A DNA stretch of 64,000 nt from Triticum aestivum. Lineage: Eukaryota > Streptophyta > Magnoliopsida > Poales > Poaceae. Positions 46,884-58,070 of this stretch are shown here, one piece after another. How positions within the stretch are numbered: position 1 is the first letter of the stretch; every line of letters starts with the position of its first letter. The position numbers and the translations under genes were made by a program. The notes beneath the pieces are model-generated. The model was given only the letters and a program-made list of their open reading frames with translations. It was not told where the DNA came from and searched no databases. The stretch covers positions 316,790,921 through 316,854,920 of the forward strand of contig NC_057802.1 of assembly GCF_018294505.1 (NCBI RefSeq), read 5' to 3'.

Positions 46884-48446
46884 TGATACATCTTCAACGT
46901 ATCTACAATTTTTTATTGTTCCATGCTATTATATTATCTATTTTGGATGTTTTATATGCATTAATATGCTATTTTATATTATTTTTGGGACTACCTTATT
47001 AACCCAGAGCCCAGTACCAATTTTTGATTTTCCCTTGTTTTTGACTTTTACAGAAAAAGAATATCAAACGGAGTCCAAATGGAATAAAACTTTACGATGA
47101 TTTTTCTTGGACCAGAAGACACCTATAGACTTGGAGAGAGGGCCAGAAGAGTCCCGAGGAGGCCACAAGCCTCTAGGGCACGCCCCCTGGCTTGTGGGCC
47201 CCTCGAGGCTCCTCTAACCCTAGCTCCGCCTCTATAAATTATCAAATATTCCTCAAACATCAGAAGCGTCCATAAAAATACTTTTCTGCCTCCGCAAGCT
47301 TCTGTTCTCGTGAGATCCCATCTTGGGGCCTTTTTCGGCGATCTGCCAAAGGGGCATTCAATCACGGAGGGCCTCTACATCAACCTTGCTGCCCTTTCGA
47401 TGATGCGTGAGTAGTTTACCATAGACCTACAGGTCCATACCTAGTAGCTAGATGGCTTCTTCTCTCTCTTTGATCTTCAATACAATGTTCTCCTCGATGT
47501 TCTTGGAGATCTATTCGATGCAATCTTCTTTTGCGGTGCGTTTGTTGAGATCGATGAATTGTGGATTTATGATCAGATTATCTATGAATATTATTTGAGT
47601 CTTTTTTGAACTCTTTTATGCATGATTAAGATATCTTTGTATTTCTCTTCGAACTATCAATTTGGTTTGGCCAACTAGATTGGTTTTTCTTGCAATGGGA
47701 GAGGTGCTTAGTTTTGGGTTCTATCTTGCGGTGTCCTCACCCATTGACGGAAGGGGTAGCGAGGCACGTATTGTATTGTTGCCATCAAGGATAAAAAGAT
47801 GGGGTTTATATCATATTGCTTGAGTTTATCCCTCTACATCATGTCATCTTACTTAAGGCGTTACTCCGTTCTTATGAACTTAATACTCTAGATGCATGCT
47901 GGATAGAGGTTGATGTGTGTAGTAATAGTAGTAGATGCAGGCAGGAGTCGGTCTACTTGTCACGGACGTGATGCCTATATTCATGATCATTGCCTTGGAT
48001 ATCATCATAATTATGCCCTTTTCTATCAATTGCTCAACAGTAATTTGTTTACCCACCGTATGCTATTTTCAAGAGAGAAGCCTCTAGTGAAACCTATGGC
48101 CGCGGGTCTATTTTCCATCATATATTTTTAGATCTATAAACCCAAAAACCCCAAAATACCTTGCTGCAATTTATTTATATTTACTTTAGTTTTCTCTTTT
48201 ATTTATCTTTTATACCTATCTCTATTAGATCTCACTATTGTTCGTGACCGTGAAGGGATTGACAACCCCTTTTTCGTGTTGTGTGCAAGTGTTGGTTAGT
48301 TTATGCAGGTGCATATATTGGGGACTTGCTTGTGCCTCCAACTGGATTGATACCTTGGTTCTTAACTGAGGGAAATACTTGTCTCTACTTTGCTGCATCA
48401 CCCTTTCCTCTTCAAGGGAAAATCAATGCAAGTTAAAGAAGTAGCA
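46884..48446 (+). repeat. Element C 3' LTR
   Basis: The LTR is 1,563 bp, starts TGATACATCTTC and ends AAGAAGTAGCA, with TATA at 47233-47240. It differs clearly from the 5' LTR, including an extra ~40 bp around 47430-47480. Confidence 0.92.
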
Positions 48447-48451
48447 GGCCC
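48447..48451. repeat. TSD of element C, right copy (GGCCC)
   Basis: GGCCC matches 11405-11409. Confidence 0.92.
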
Positions 48452-48781
48452 CACAACCCATCAGAGTGCGCCAGGGGCCTCTGGTGCGCTCTGGTGTCTT
48501 GTGGGCCCCACGTGCCTCCCCCAGGTGTTTCCTTGGCTCCTAGGTTGTCTTCTGGTCCAAAAAAGTCTCCAAAAAGTTTCGTGGCATTTGGACTCTGTTT
48601 GGTACTGATATTCTGCGAAGTAAAAACAAGCAAAAAACAGCAACTGGCACTGGGCACTATGTCAATAGGTTAGTCCCAAAAACTGATATAAAGTTGCTAT
48701 AAAATGATTGTAAAACATCCAAGAATTATAATATAACAACATGGAACAATTAAAAATTATAGATACATTGGAGATGTATCA
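48452..48781 (-). repeat. Element B 5' LTR, first part
   Basis: Read on the minus strand it starts TGATACATCTCC and resembles the first ~330 bp of the element A LTR. With 10220-11409 it forms one LTR of about 1.52 kb split by C. Confidence 0.88.
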
Positions 48782-49266
48782 AGTAGCAGCCCGTTCTCTT
48801 CACCCATCATTCTTGTGATGGAGAAAGACGGTACCTGGCGAATATGTATTGATTATTGGCGCCTCAATGACATGACCATTAGCAGTAAATACCCAGTCCC
48901 GGTGATAGAGGATATACTAGATGAACTAGCCGGAGCTCGTTGGTTTTCTACTCTTGATCTGCGATCAGGATACCATCAGATTCGCTTAGCAGCAGAAGAA
49001 GAAATTAAAGTGGCATTTCAAACTCACTCCGGTAATTTTGAATTCAAGGTGGTTCCCTTTGCCATGGGAGGAGCACCAGGAACATTCTTGGACGCCATCC
49101 AAGTCACTCTGCAACCAGTACTACGGGCGTGTGCAATGTCCCTTTTCAACGACATTCTTGTTTTCAGTCGAACGCTGGCTCTCCACACCCAACACTTACG
49201 GCAGGTCCTGTCCCTCCTACGAAAATATGAATGGTATGTGAAGCGACCAAAATGTGTGTTCGCCCA
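48782..49266 (+). pseudogene. Element F: Gypsy reverse transcriptase fragment
   Basis: The translation from 48782 gives [42 protein letters not shown] and a palm region typical of Gypsy RT. The catalytic Y/F-x-D-D motif reads LFNDILVFS, so one of the two aspartates is replaced. The fragment begins at the end of element B and is cut at CVFAHD by element G. The rest of RT continues at 56763. F is the oldest layer and the host of B, G and H. Its clade cannot be fixed from this much sequence. Confidence 0.85.
49262..49266. repeat. TSD of element G, left copy (GCCCA)
   Basis: GCCCA precedes TGATACATCTCC and recurs at 56758-56762. Confidence 0.95.
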
Positions 49267-50787
49267 TGATACATCTCCGTCGTATCTATAATTTTTGATT
49301 GTTTCATGCCAATATTATACAACTTTTATATACTTTTGGCAACTTTTTATATGATTTATTGGACTAACCTATTAATCCAGTGCCCAGTGCCAGTTCCTGT
49401 TTTCTGCATGTTTTTTGTATCGCGGAGTATCCATCTCAAACGAAGTCCAAATGCAATAACATTTCATGGAGAATTATTTTGGAATATATGTGATTTTCAG
49501 AGTTGGAATCCCCGTAAACGAAGGCCCACACAGCCCACAAGACACCAGGGCGCGCCAGAGGCCCCTGGCGCGCGGTGGTGGGTTGTGCCCTCCTCGAATG
49601 TCGGTTGGAGCTCTACTTCGGGCGCAAGGAAGCTTATATCCGGAAAAAAAACCGTGTTAAAATCTCAGCGCAATTGGAGTTACGGATCTCCGGGAATATA
49701 AGAAACAATTTTCGGCCAGATCTGGGGAGCGCGAAACAGAAGAGAACATAGTGGGAGATCCAATCTCGGAGGGGCTCCCGCCCCTCCGCCGCCATGGAGA
49801 CCATGGACTAGAGGGGGAACCCTCCTCCCATCTAGGGTGAGGCCAAGGAATAAGAAGAAGAAGGAGGGGGGCTCTCTCCCCCTCACTTCCGGTGGCGCCG
49901 ACGGGGCAACGATCGGGACGACGATCTACATCAACAATCTTGCTACCGTCAACACTAACTTTATCCCCCTCTATGCAGCGGTATAACACATCTTCCCCCT
50001 GTTGTAATCTCTACTTAAACATGGTGCTCAACTCCATATATTATTTCCCAATGATCTATGGTTATCCTATGATGTCTGAGTAGATCCGTTTTGTCCTATG
50101 GCTTAATCGTGATTTTGGTTGGTATGATTGTATATTTTATTTATGGTGCTCTCCTACGGTGCCCTCCGTCTCGTGCAAACGTGAGGGGCCCTCGCTGTAG
50201 GGTGTTGCAATATGTTCATGGTTCGCTTATTGTGGGTTGCGAGAGTGACAGAAACTTAAACCCGAGTAGGTGGGGTATGACGTATGGGAATAAAGAGGAC
50301 TTGATACTTAATGCTATGGTTGGGTTTCACAACCTTAATGATCTTTAGAAGTTGCGGATGCTTGTTAGGGGTCTAATCATAAGTGCATATGATCCAAGTA
50401 GAGAAAGTATGTTAGGCCATGCCTCTCCCTCATATAAAATTACAAGAATGATTACCGGTACTTGTTATCGATTTCCTAGGGACAAATAACTTTCTTGTTG
50501 ACAAAAGCTCTCTACTAAAACTAACTTAGTTGTGTCTTTATCTAAATAGCCCCTAGATTTTATTTACGTGATCTTTATTATCTTGCAAACCTATCCTATC
50601 ACACCTACAAAGTACTTATAGTTTCATACTTGTTCTAGGTAAAGTGAACGTCAAGCGTGCGTAGAGTTGTATCGGTGGTCGATAGAACTTGAGGGAATAT
50701 TTGCTCTACCTTTAGCTCCTCGTTGGGTTCAACACTCTTACTTATCGAAAGAGGCTACAATTGATCCCCTATATTTGTGGGTTATCA
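49267..50787 (+). repeat. Element G 5' LTR
   Basis: The LTR is 1,521 bp, TGATACATCTCC to GGGTTATCA. No clear TATA box was found. Short ORFs are repeated in the other LTR and are not genes. Confidence 0.92.
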
Positions 50788-50798
50788 AGACCTTTTTC

Positions 50799-50816
50799 TG
50801 GCGCCGTTGCCGGGGA
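50799..50816 (+). other. Element G primer-binding site
   Basis: TGGCGCCGTTGCCGGGGA is a perfect tRNA-Asp complement, 11 bp after the LTR. Confidence 0.85.
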
Positions 50817-50911
50817 GCAATAGCGTGGGGTGAATATTCTCGTGTGTGCTTGTTTGTTTTATCACTAAGTAGTTTTTATTTTCTGTTCTAAGTTGTTCTC
50901 TATCTTTAGTT

Positions 50912-52165
50912 ATGGATATGGAACACGAAACACCAAAAAAATTAGTGGTACTTGCTAATCATGGAGATGGGGAACCTCCTAAAACCCTCTATGCTGGTTA
51001 TGTAAAAGATATTATGCACTACTTTGATAATCCTGAGAAAACCCCATTCAACTATATAATGGGAGTAACGTTAGATCAGCGTGAATACTTTAGAGATTAT
51101 CGCTTGACTCACAAAAGGAAATTGTTATGGGATCAAATTCATATGTTGCATTGGTATGCTTGGGAGCTATGCTTGAGGTATGATTATGCTTGTTGTTCTA
51201 GGATGAATGCTCCACATCTTCCCTTTTCATGTGAATTTAATGATAATGAAACCTTGGCTTCTTATGCTAATGGTATATATGATTATTATGATGTGGAACG
51301 AATAGAAGAATTTGTTGCTTTTAAGGATGCTTATGAAATTGAATCTTTGTTTGAAAAATATGAAGCTTTTGATGATGATGTTTATAGACCTGAAAATTTT
51401 GCCATCCTTAAATATTTCTATGATAATTATAAATATAATTCCAATATTGATGAATTTATTGAGAGAGTCTCCGCTTTCCAAGAAGAGATTAATATTTTGT
51501 AGGAGTCTATGGAAGAAGAAATTGATGAAATTGTGAGCTCATTCGATGAAAAAGATGATGAGGAGAGCGAAGAACAAAAGGAGGAAGATCAGATTAGCTA
51601 CCCGTGCCCACCTTCTAATGAGAGTAACTCTTCAACTCATACATTATTTAATTTCCCTTCGTGCTTACCGAAGGATGATTGCCATGATAATTGCTATGAT
51701 CCCGTTGATTCATTTGAAATATCCCTTTTTGATGAACTTGGTGCTTGCTATGCTTGTGGCCAAGATGCCAATATGAATTATGCTTATGGAGATGAACTTG
51801 CTATTGTTCCTTATGTTAATAATGAAATTGTTGCTATTGCACCCACACATGATAGTCCTATTATCTTTTTGAATTCTCCCAACTACACTATATCGGAGAA
51901 GTTTGCACTTATTAAGGATTACATTGATGGGTTGCCTTTTACCATTGCACATGATAATTTTGATGAATATAATATGCATGTGCTTGATGCTCTTACTTGC
52001 AATTATTATGAGAGAAGAACTATATCTCTGCCTCTTTATGTTTCCAACACGATAAAATTGCAAGGAACTTCTTATCCTATGTATTGGCCTTTACTTGATG
52101 TTCATAATTGTTCTTGTATGACATGCCGATGCATAGGAAGAGAGTTAGACTTTGTCATTACATGA
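50912..52165 (+). pseudogene. Unknown acidic ORF of element G with one in-frame TAG
   Basis: A single frame runs from ATG 50912 (MDMEHETPKKLVVLANHGDG) to the stop at 52163-52165, interrupted only by TAG at 51500-51502. The two parts are 196 and 218 codons. The protein is rich in Asp, Glu and Tyr, with an acidic low-complexity section around 51510-51590 just after the stop. There is no Gag core, CCHC knuckle, protease or RT, and no signal peptide or clear membrane segment. The C-terminal part (CNYYERR, then PMHRKR in another frame) is related to the broken ORF of element B. It lies where gag normally is. Function is unknown; a point mutation is the simplest reason for the stop, readthrough the less likely one. 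Confidence 0.6.
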
Positions 52166-55100
52166 TATATGTTGCTTTGTGCTCACTACTAGATGCCAAA
52201 TCATTGTTAATTAAAATTGGCTTTGATATACCTTGGGATCCGGGTGATTCATTACTTGAGCACTTTATGCCTAGCTTAATGGCTTTAAAGAAAGCGCTGC
52301 CAGGGAGACAACCCGGAAGTTTTAGAGAGTCATTTATTTATGTTGAGTGCTTTTATAAAGTTTAAAAACAAAAAAATATAGAGGGGAACTTAAAACTTCA
52401 CAAAAATAAAAGTGAAAGTGAGATAGACGAGCACCGTGGAAGCGGGAGCTAGCCTTGAACTTTTTTCATGCCATTGGAAACTTTGTGAATCTTGAATTTC
52501 AGAAAAATTTCAACAAAAATAATTATCCCCTTGTACAATTACATTATATTATAAAAATAATGTGCCAAGGTTTGCCTTTAGGATGTTTAGATTGCTTGTT
52601 GGTTTGTGCGGTGCAAAACATAAACTTTGGCTGTAGTGCGCGATTTTACATTTTTTTACTGGAATGTCAAACGGTTCTGAAACTTTTTGCACTGTCTTTC
52701 TATACAAAATGTTTATTTTTCCTAATTGTTTCAGAATATTTGGAGTACCAGAAGTATGGTGACTGTTCAGATTACTACAGAATGTCCTGTTTAAGACAGA
52801 TTCTGTTTTTGATGCATTGATTTGCTTGATTTGATGAAACTATTGATTCTACAAGTGGATTTAAGCCATGAAAAAGTTATATTACAGTAGCTACAATGTA
52901 AAAACAAAATATGAATTGGTTTGCAACAGAACTTAGAGTAGTGATTTTCTTTAATATACTAACGGATCTTACCGAACTTTCTGTTGAGTTTTGTGTGGAT
53001 GAAGTGATCAAAGATCGAGGAGGTCTCGATATGAGGAGAAGGAGGAGAGGCAAGAGCTCAAGCTTGGGGATGCCCAAGGCACCCCAAGTAAATATTCAAG
53101 GAGACTCAAGCGTCTAAGCTTGGGGATGCCCCGGAAGGCATCCCATCTTTCTTCAACAAGTATCGGTATGCTTTCGGATTCGTTTCGTTCATGCGATATG
53201 TGCAAATCTTGGAGCGTCTTTTGCATTTAGTTTTCATTTTTATTTTATGCACCATGCTGGTATGAGATAGTCCATGGTTGATTTATAGAATGCTCATTGC
53301 ACTTCACTTATATCTTTTGAGTGTGGCTTTATAGAATGCTTCATGTGCCTCACTTATATCATTTGAAGTTTGGATTGCCTGTTTCTCTTCACATAGAAAA
53401 CCGTTGTTTGAAGAATGCTCTTTTGCTTCACTTATATTAATTAGAGCATGATCTTTTGTAGAAAGAATTAAACTCTCATGCTTCACTTATATCTATTTAG
53501 AGAGAAAAAAGGAATTGGTCAATTGCATGGTTAGTCATAAAATCCTACATAAAACTTATGGATCACTGAATATGATATGTTTGATTCCTTGCAATAGTTT
53601 TGCGATATAGAGATGATAATATGTGGGAGGTACCAGTAAACGGTTGTGGTTAGTAAGAATATTGGTGTGTAAGGTTTGTGATTCCCGTAGCATGCACGTA
53701 TAGTCTCTCGTTATGCTATGAAGTTGGAGCATGATTTATTATTGATTGTCTTCCTTATGAGTGGCGGTAGGGGACGAGCGATGGTCTTTTCCTACCAATC
53801 CATCCCCCTAGGGGCATGCGTAGTAGTACTTTGCTTCGAGGGCTAATAAACTTTTGCAATAAGTATATGAGTTATTTATGACTAATGTGAGTCCATGGAT
53901 TATACGCACTCTTACCTTTTCACAATTTGCTAGCCTCTACGGTACCGTGCATTGCCCCTTCTCACATTGAGACATGGTGCAAACTTCGCAGGTGCATCCA
54001 AACCCCGTGATATGATACGCTCTATCACACATAAGCCTTATTATATCTTCCTCAAAACAGCCACCATACCTACCTATTATGGCTTTTCCATGGCCATTCC
54101 GAGATATATTGCCATGCAACTTCCACCGCTTCCGTTTGATGACTTGAGCATTCATTGTCATATTGCTTTGCATGATCATATAGCTGACATAGTAGTTGTG
54201 GCTCAGCCACCGTTCATCATTTTTCATACATGTTATGCTAGATCATTGCACATCCTGGTACATGCCAGAGGCATTCATATAGAGTCATATTTTGTCATAG
54301 GTATCGAGTTGTAATTTTTATTTCTTTTGAGTTATAAGTAAATAGAAGTGTGATGATCATCATTATTCATTTTTAGAGCAGTGCCCCAGTGAGGAAAGGA
54401 TGATGGAGACTATGATTCCCCCACAAGTCGGGATGATACTCTGGACAATGAGAGAAAAAAATATAAAAAGAAAAAAAGAAAAAGAAAAAATGAAAATAAA
54501 AATAAATAAATAAATAATTAAACAAAGAGAGAAGGGGCATTGTTAGTATCCTTTACCACACTTGTGCTTCAAAGTAGCACCATGTTTTTCATATGGAGAG
54601 TCTCCTATGTTGTCACTTTCATATACTAGTGGGAATTTTTCATTACAGGATTAGATGCACACCCACTTAGTTTTCATATTGAGCTTTCATACACTTATAG
54701 ATCTTAGTGCATTCGTTGCATGGCAATCCCTACTCCTCGCATTGATATCAATTGATGGGCATCTCCATAGCCCGTTGGTTAGCCGCGTCAACGTGAGACT
54801 TTCTTACTTTTTTTGTCTTCTTTATATTTACCCCTATCATCATACTCTATTCCACCTGTAGTGCTATATCCATGGCTTGCGCTCATGTATTGCGTGAGGG
54901 TTGAAAAAGCTGAAGCGCGTTAAAAAGTATGAACCAATTGCTCGGCTTGTCATCGGGGTTGTGCATGATAAATATTTTGTGTTAAGAAGACAGAGCATGA
55001 CAAGACTATATGATTTTGTAGGCATAACTTTCTTTAGTGTTGATATTTTGAAAGACATGATTGTTTGTTGGGATGCTTGAGAATTGATGTCTTTATTTCA

Positions 55101-55239
55101 AATTATAGACTATTGCTTTGAATCACTTATGTCTTAATATTCACGCCATGACTAGACATATGATCAAGTTTATGGTAGGTAGCATTCCACATCAAAAATT
55201 ATCTTTTTTATCATTTACCTACTCGAGGACGAGCAAGAA
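52166..55239 (+). other. Element G non-coding 3' internal domain
   Basis: The order is: polypurine-like copies near 53058-53074 and 53114-53131; a perfect 8-bp hairpin (53123-53130 with 53137-53144); four stem-loops with the CTTCACTTATAT loop (53291-53504); and then blocks matching C up to the polypurine tract. An A-rich simple repeat lies at 54448-54528. No gene is recognisable. Confidence 0.7.
53291..53504 (+). other. Stem-loop array of element G
   Basis: The arms are CTCA/TGAG (53293-53296, 53318-53321, extendable by G-U pairs), CTTCA/TGAAG (53339-53343, 53364-53368), ATGCTCT/AGAGCAT (53415-53421, 53443-53449) and CTCTC/GAGAG (53473-53477, 53500-53504). Each encloses a loop near CTTCACTTATAT. 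Confidence 0.65.
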
Positions 55240-55255
55240 TTAAGCTTGGGGATGC
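55240..55255 (+). other. Polypurine tract of element G
   Basis: TTAAGCTTGGGGATGC directly precedes the 3' LTR. Confidence 0.8.
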
Positions 55256-56757
55256 TAATACGTCTCCGTCGTATCTATAATTTTTTGATTGTTTCATGCC
55301 AATATTATACAACTTTTATATACTTTTGGCAACTTTTTATATGATTTATTGGACTAACCTATTAATCCAGTGCCCAGTGCCAGTTCCTGTTTTCTGCATG
55401 TTTTTTGTATCGCAGAGTATCCATATCAAACGAAGTCCAAATGCAATAAAATTTCACGGAGAATTATTTTGGAATATATGTGATTTTTCAGAGTTGGAAT
55501 CACCACAAACAGAGGCCCACACAGCCCACAAGACACCAGGGCGCGCCAGAGGCCCCTGGCGCGCGGTGGTGGGTTGTGCCCTCCTCGAACGTCGTTTGGA
55601 GCTCTACTTCGGGCGCAAGGAAGCTTATATCCAGAAAAAAAATCGTGTTAAAATCTCAGCGCAATCGGAGTTACGGATCTCCGGGAATATAAGAAATGGT
55701 TTTCGGCCAGATCTGGGGAGCGCGAAACAGAAGAGAACAGAGTGGGAGATCCAATCTCGAAGGGGCTCCCGCCCCTCCGCCGCCATGGAGACCATGGACT
55801 AGAGGGGGAACCCTCCTCCCATCTAGGGTGAGGCCAAGGAATAAGAAGAAGAAGGAGGGAGGCTCTCCCCCCTCGCTTCCGGTGGCGCCGGCGGGGCAAC
55901 GATCGGGACGGCGATCTACATCAACAATCTTGCTACCGTCAACACCAACTTTATCCCCCTCTATGCAGCGGTGTAACACATCTCCCCCCTGTTGTAATCT
56001 CTACTTAAACATGGTGCTAAACTCCATATATTATTTCCCAATGATCTATGGTTATCCTATGATGTTTGAGTAGATCCGTTTTGTCCTATGGGTTAATCGT
56101 GATCTTGGTTGGTATGATTGTATATTTTATTTATGGTGCTGTCCTACGGTGCCCTCCGTCTCACGCAAACGTGAGGCACCCTCGCTGTAGGGTGGTGCAA
56201 TATGTTCATGGTTCGCTTATGGTGGGTTGCGAGAGTGACAGAAACTTAAACCCGAGTAGGTGGGGTATGACGTATGGGAATAAAGAGGACTTGATACTTA
56301 ATGCTATGGTTGGGTTTCACGACCTTAATGATCTTTAGTAGTTGCGGATGCTTGCTAGGGGTCGAATCATAAGTGCATATGATCCAAGTAGAGAAAGTAT
56401 GTTAGCTCATGCCTCTCCCTCATATAAAATTACAAGAATGATTACCGGTACTTGTTATCGATTGCCTAGGGACAAATAACTTTCTTGTTGACAAAAGCTC
56501 TCTACTAAAACTAACTTAGTTGTGTCTTTATCTAAACAGCCCCTAGATTTTATTTACGTGCTCTTTATTATCTTGCAAACCTATCCTATCACACCTACAA
56601 AGTACTTCTAGTTTCATACTTGTTCTAGGTAAAGCGAACGTCAAGCGTGCGATAGAACTTGAGGGAATATTTGTTCTACCTTTAGCTCCTCGTTGGGTTC
56701 GACACTCTTACTTATCGAAAGAGGCTACAATTGATCCCCTATACTTGTGGGTTATCA
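55256..56757 (+). repeat. Element G 3' LTR
   Basis: The LTR is 1,502 bp. It starts TAATACGTCTCC (terminal TG mutated to TA) and ends GGGTTATCA. It is highly similar to the 5' LTR. Confidence 0.92.
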
Positions 56758-56762
56758 GCCCA
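56758..56762. repeat. TSD of element G, right copy (GCCCA)
   Basis: GCCCA matches 49262-49266. F resumes here. Confidence 0.95.
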
Positions 56763-57552
56763 GCAAGAAATCAAGTACCTAGGCCACACTATTTCTGCAC
56801 AGGGGGTCTCCACTGACAACAGAAAGATACAACAAGTGGCTGATTGGCCACTACTAGCGTGTGTCAAGGATGTCAGGGCATTCCTCGGCCTGGTAGGCTA
56901 CTACCGACATTTTTTCAGACAGTTTGCCATGCTCGCTCGGCCCCTGACAACACCAAGATACAACAAGTGGCTGATTGGCCAGTACAATCATGTGTCAAGG
57001 TTGTCAGGGCGTTCCTCGGCCTGGCAGGCTACTACTGACGTTTTTTCAGACAGTTTGGCATGCTCGCTCAGCCCCTGACTACTTCATTATGCAAGAACAC
57101 ACTATTCCAATGGACAACAACCACCCAATCTGCTTTTGAAGAACTCAAGTTTGCCCTAGTTACAACTCCTACACCGGCTCTACCGGATTTAACCAAGCCA
57201 TTCATAATTGAGACGGATGCTTGCGAATATGGAGTCGACGCTATGCTTCAACAGGAAGGCCATCCCATTGCTTACCACGAAAAAGCATTGGGTCCCCGCA
57301 CAAACGGACTATCCACCTACGAAAAAGAATACCTGGCAATTGTTCTGGCTATTGAGCAGTGGCGGCCGTACCTGCAGTATAGCGAGTTTGTGATCAAAAC
57401 TGACCATCGCAGCTTAGTGCATTTGGAAGAACAGCGCCTCCACACCCCTGGCAGCAGAAAGCCTTCACCAAACTCTTGGGACTACCGTACTGCATCTGCT
57501 ACCGCAAAGGGTCTGACAACGGCGCCGCAGATGCTCTCTCTCGACGCCCAGT
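56763..57552 (+). pseudogene. Element F: end of RT and RNase H, with internal duplication
   Basis: The piece starts with QEIKYLGHTISAQGVSTDN, the RT thumb that continues 49266. It then has DVRAFLGLVGYYRHFF. A second, about 10% diverged version of the same 131-bp stretch follows (56825-56955 and 56956-57086). Since 131 is not a multiple of three, it shifts the frame. RNase H continues in the frame of 57060-57557 with ETDACEYGVDAML and STYEKEYLAIVLAIEQW. A further frameshift lies near 57445, after which the DALSR end is readable only in another frame. Element H cuts it at 57553, so integrase should lie beyond the window. Confidence 0.85.
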
Positions 57553-58065
57553 TGTGACGCCCGGATAATTAAGCTACAGTAACCCTCTGCTAATGATGCC
57601 ACGTCACCTCGATGACTGTTGTTAATATCACGTTAGTTCAAAACTGATTCAAATTCAAAATCCAGCAAACAATAAAAGTTTTCAAATATTAAAAACTAAG
57701 ATGTTCGGGTGAACCAAATATTGCATAGGTAATTATGGTGGAGGAACCACACTTTTATAAAATGCTTAACTACTCAAAGATGAATAAAACAGTAACATAA
57801 GCAATTAAATAAATGCCTTTTGAATTTTATAAAATATTAAACTATTTTGTTCAGGGGTAAAACTTTTTAAGACAGTAGTTGGAATTGTAACTCCATTTTT
57901 AGGTGTGGGTTTTATTTTTGTAAAACTATAATGTATTAAAGAAATAAAAGCAAACAGAAAAGACAAAAGGGAAAATAGAACAAAAATAAAAAGAAGACCC
58001 CCCAGGCTAGTTGGGCCTTGGCCCAGCCAGTGGCCTGCCAGGCCGGCCCACTCCCTCCCCTGGCC

Positions 58066-58070
58066 TATAA
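58066..58070 (+). promoter_or_regulatory. Possible TATA box of element H LTR
   Basis: TATAA in GGCCTATAACC lies about 25 bp before a GC-rich section that contains GAACCCTAG, similar to plant telo-box motifs. This fits a promoter followed by a GC-rich 5' leader, but is unproven. Confidence 0.35.

Larger units (their letters stand above)
11410..48446 (+). mobile_element. Element C: non-autonomous Gypsy LTR element carrying four later insertions
   Basis: C has a 5' LTR (11410-12935), internal pieces (12936-15613, 32046-32296, 33868-34500, 46585-46883) and a 3' LTR (46884-48446), with TSD GGCCC. Without its passengers it is about 6.7 kb. It has a degenerate gag fragment and no pol. Angela copy 1, solo LTR D and Angela copy 2 interrupt the internal region. 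The pieces join in order when compared with the intact non-coding domain of element G (for example 54037-54360). The first dinucleotide is TC instead of TG, a point mutation. Confidence 0.92.
1..48781 (-). mobile_element. Element B: non-autonomous Gypsy LTR element (minus strand), left end outside window
   Basis: The element reads right to left. Its 5' LTR is split by element C into 48781-48452 and 11409-10220, followed by a primer site at 10208-10191, a broken ORF (9983-9147), a long non-coding domain (9146-7285) and, beyond inserted element A, 556-1. Position 1 lies in sequence matching the last ~60 bp before the polypurine tract of element A, so the 3' LTR should begin a few tens of bases outside the window. 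The LTR is the same type as that of A (TGATAC... start, TATAAAT box, similar 3' end). No pol domain is present, so movement would have needed proteins from another element. The flank AGTAG at 48782-48786 is the expected TSD copy, but its partner is not visible. Confidence 0.85.
49267..56757 (+). mobile_element. Element G: non-autonomous Gypsy LTR element with unknown ORF
   Basis: LTRs lie at 49267-50787 and 55256-56757, with TSD GCCCA. The internal region has a perfect tRNA-Asp primer site, a 417-codon frame with one stop (50912-52165), and a 3-kb non-coding domain homologous to those of A, B and C. No gag or pol is recognisable. It inserted into the RT of F. Confidence 0.93.

Noticed and set aside
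54448..54528. A-rich tract as a poly(A) tail of a LINE or SINE
   Set aside because: It lies inside the continuous internal domain of element G. There is no TSD or element body before it; it is a simple repeat.
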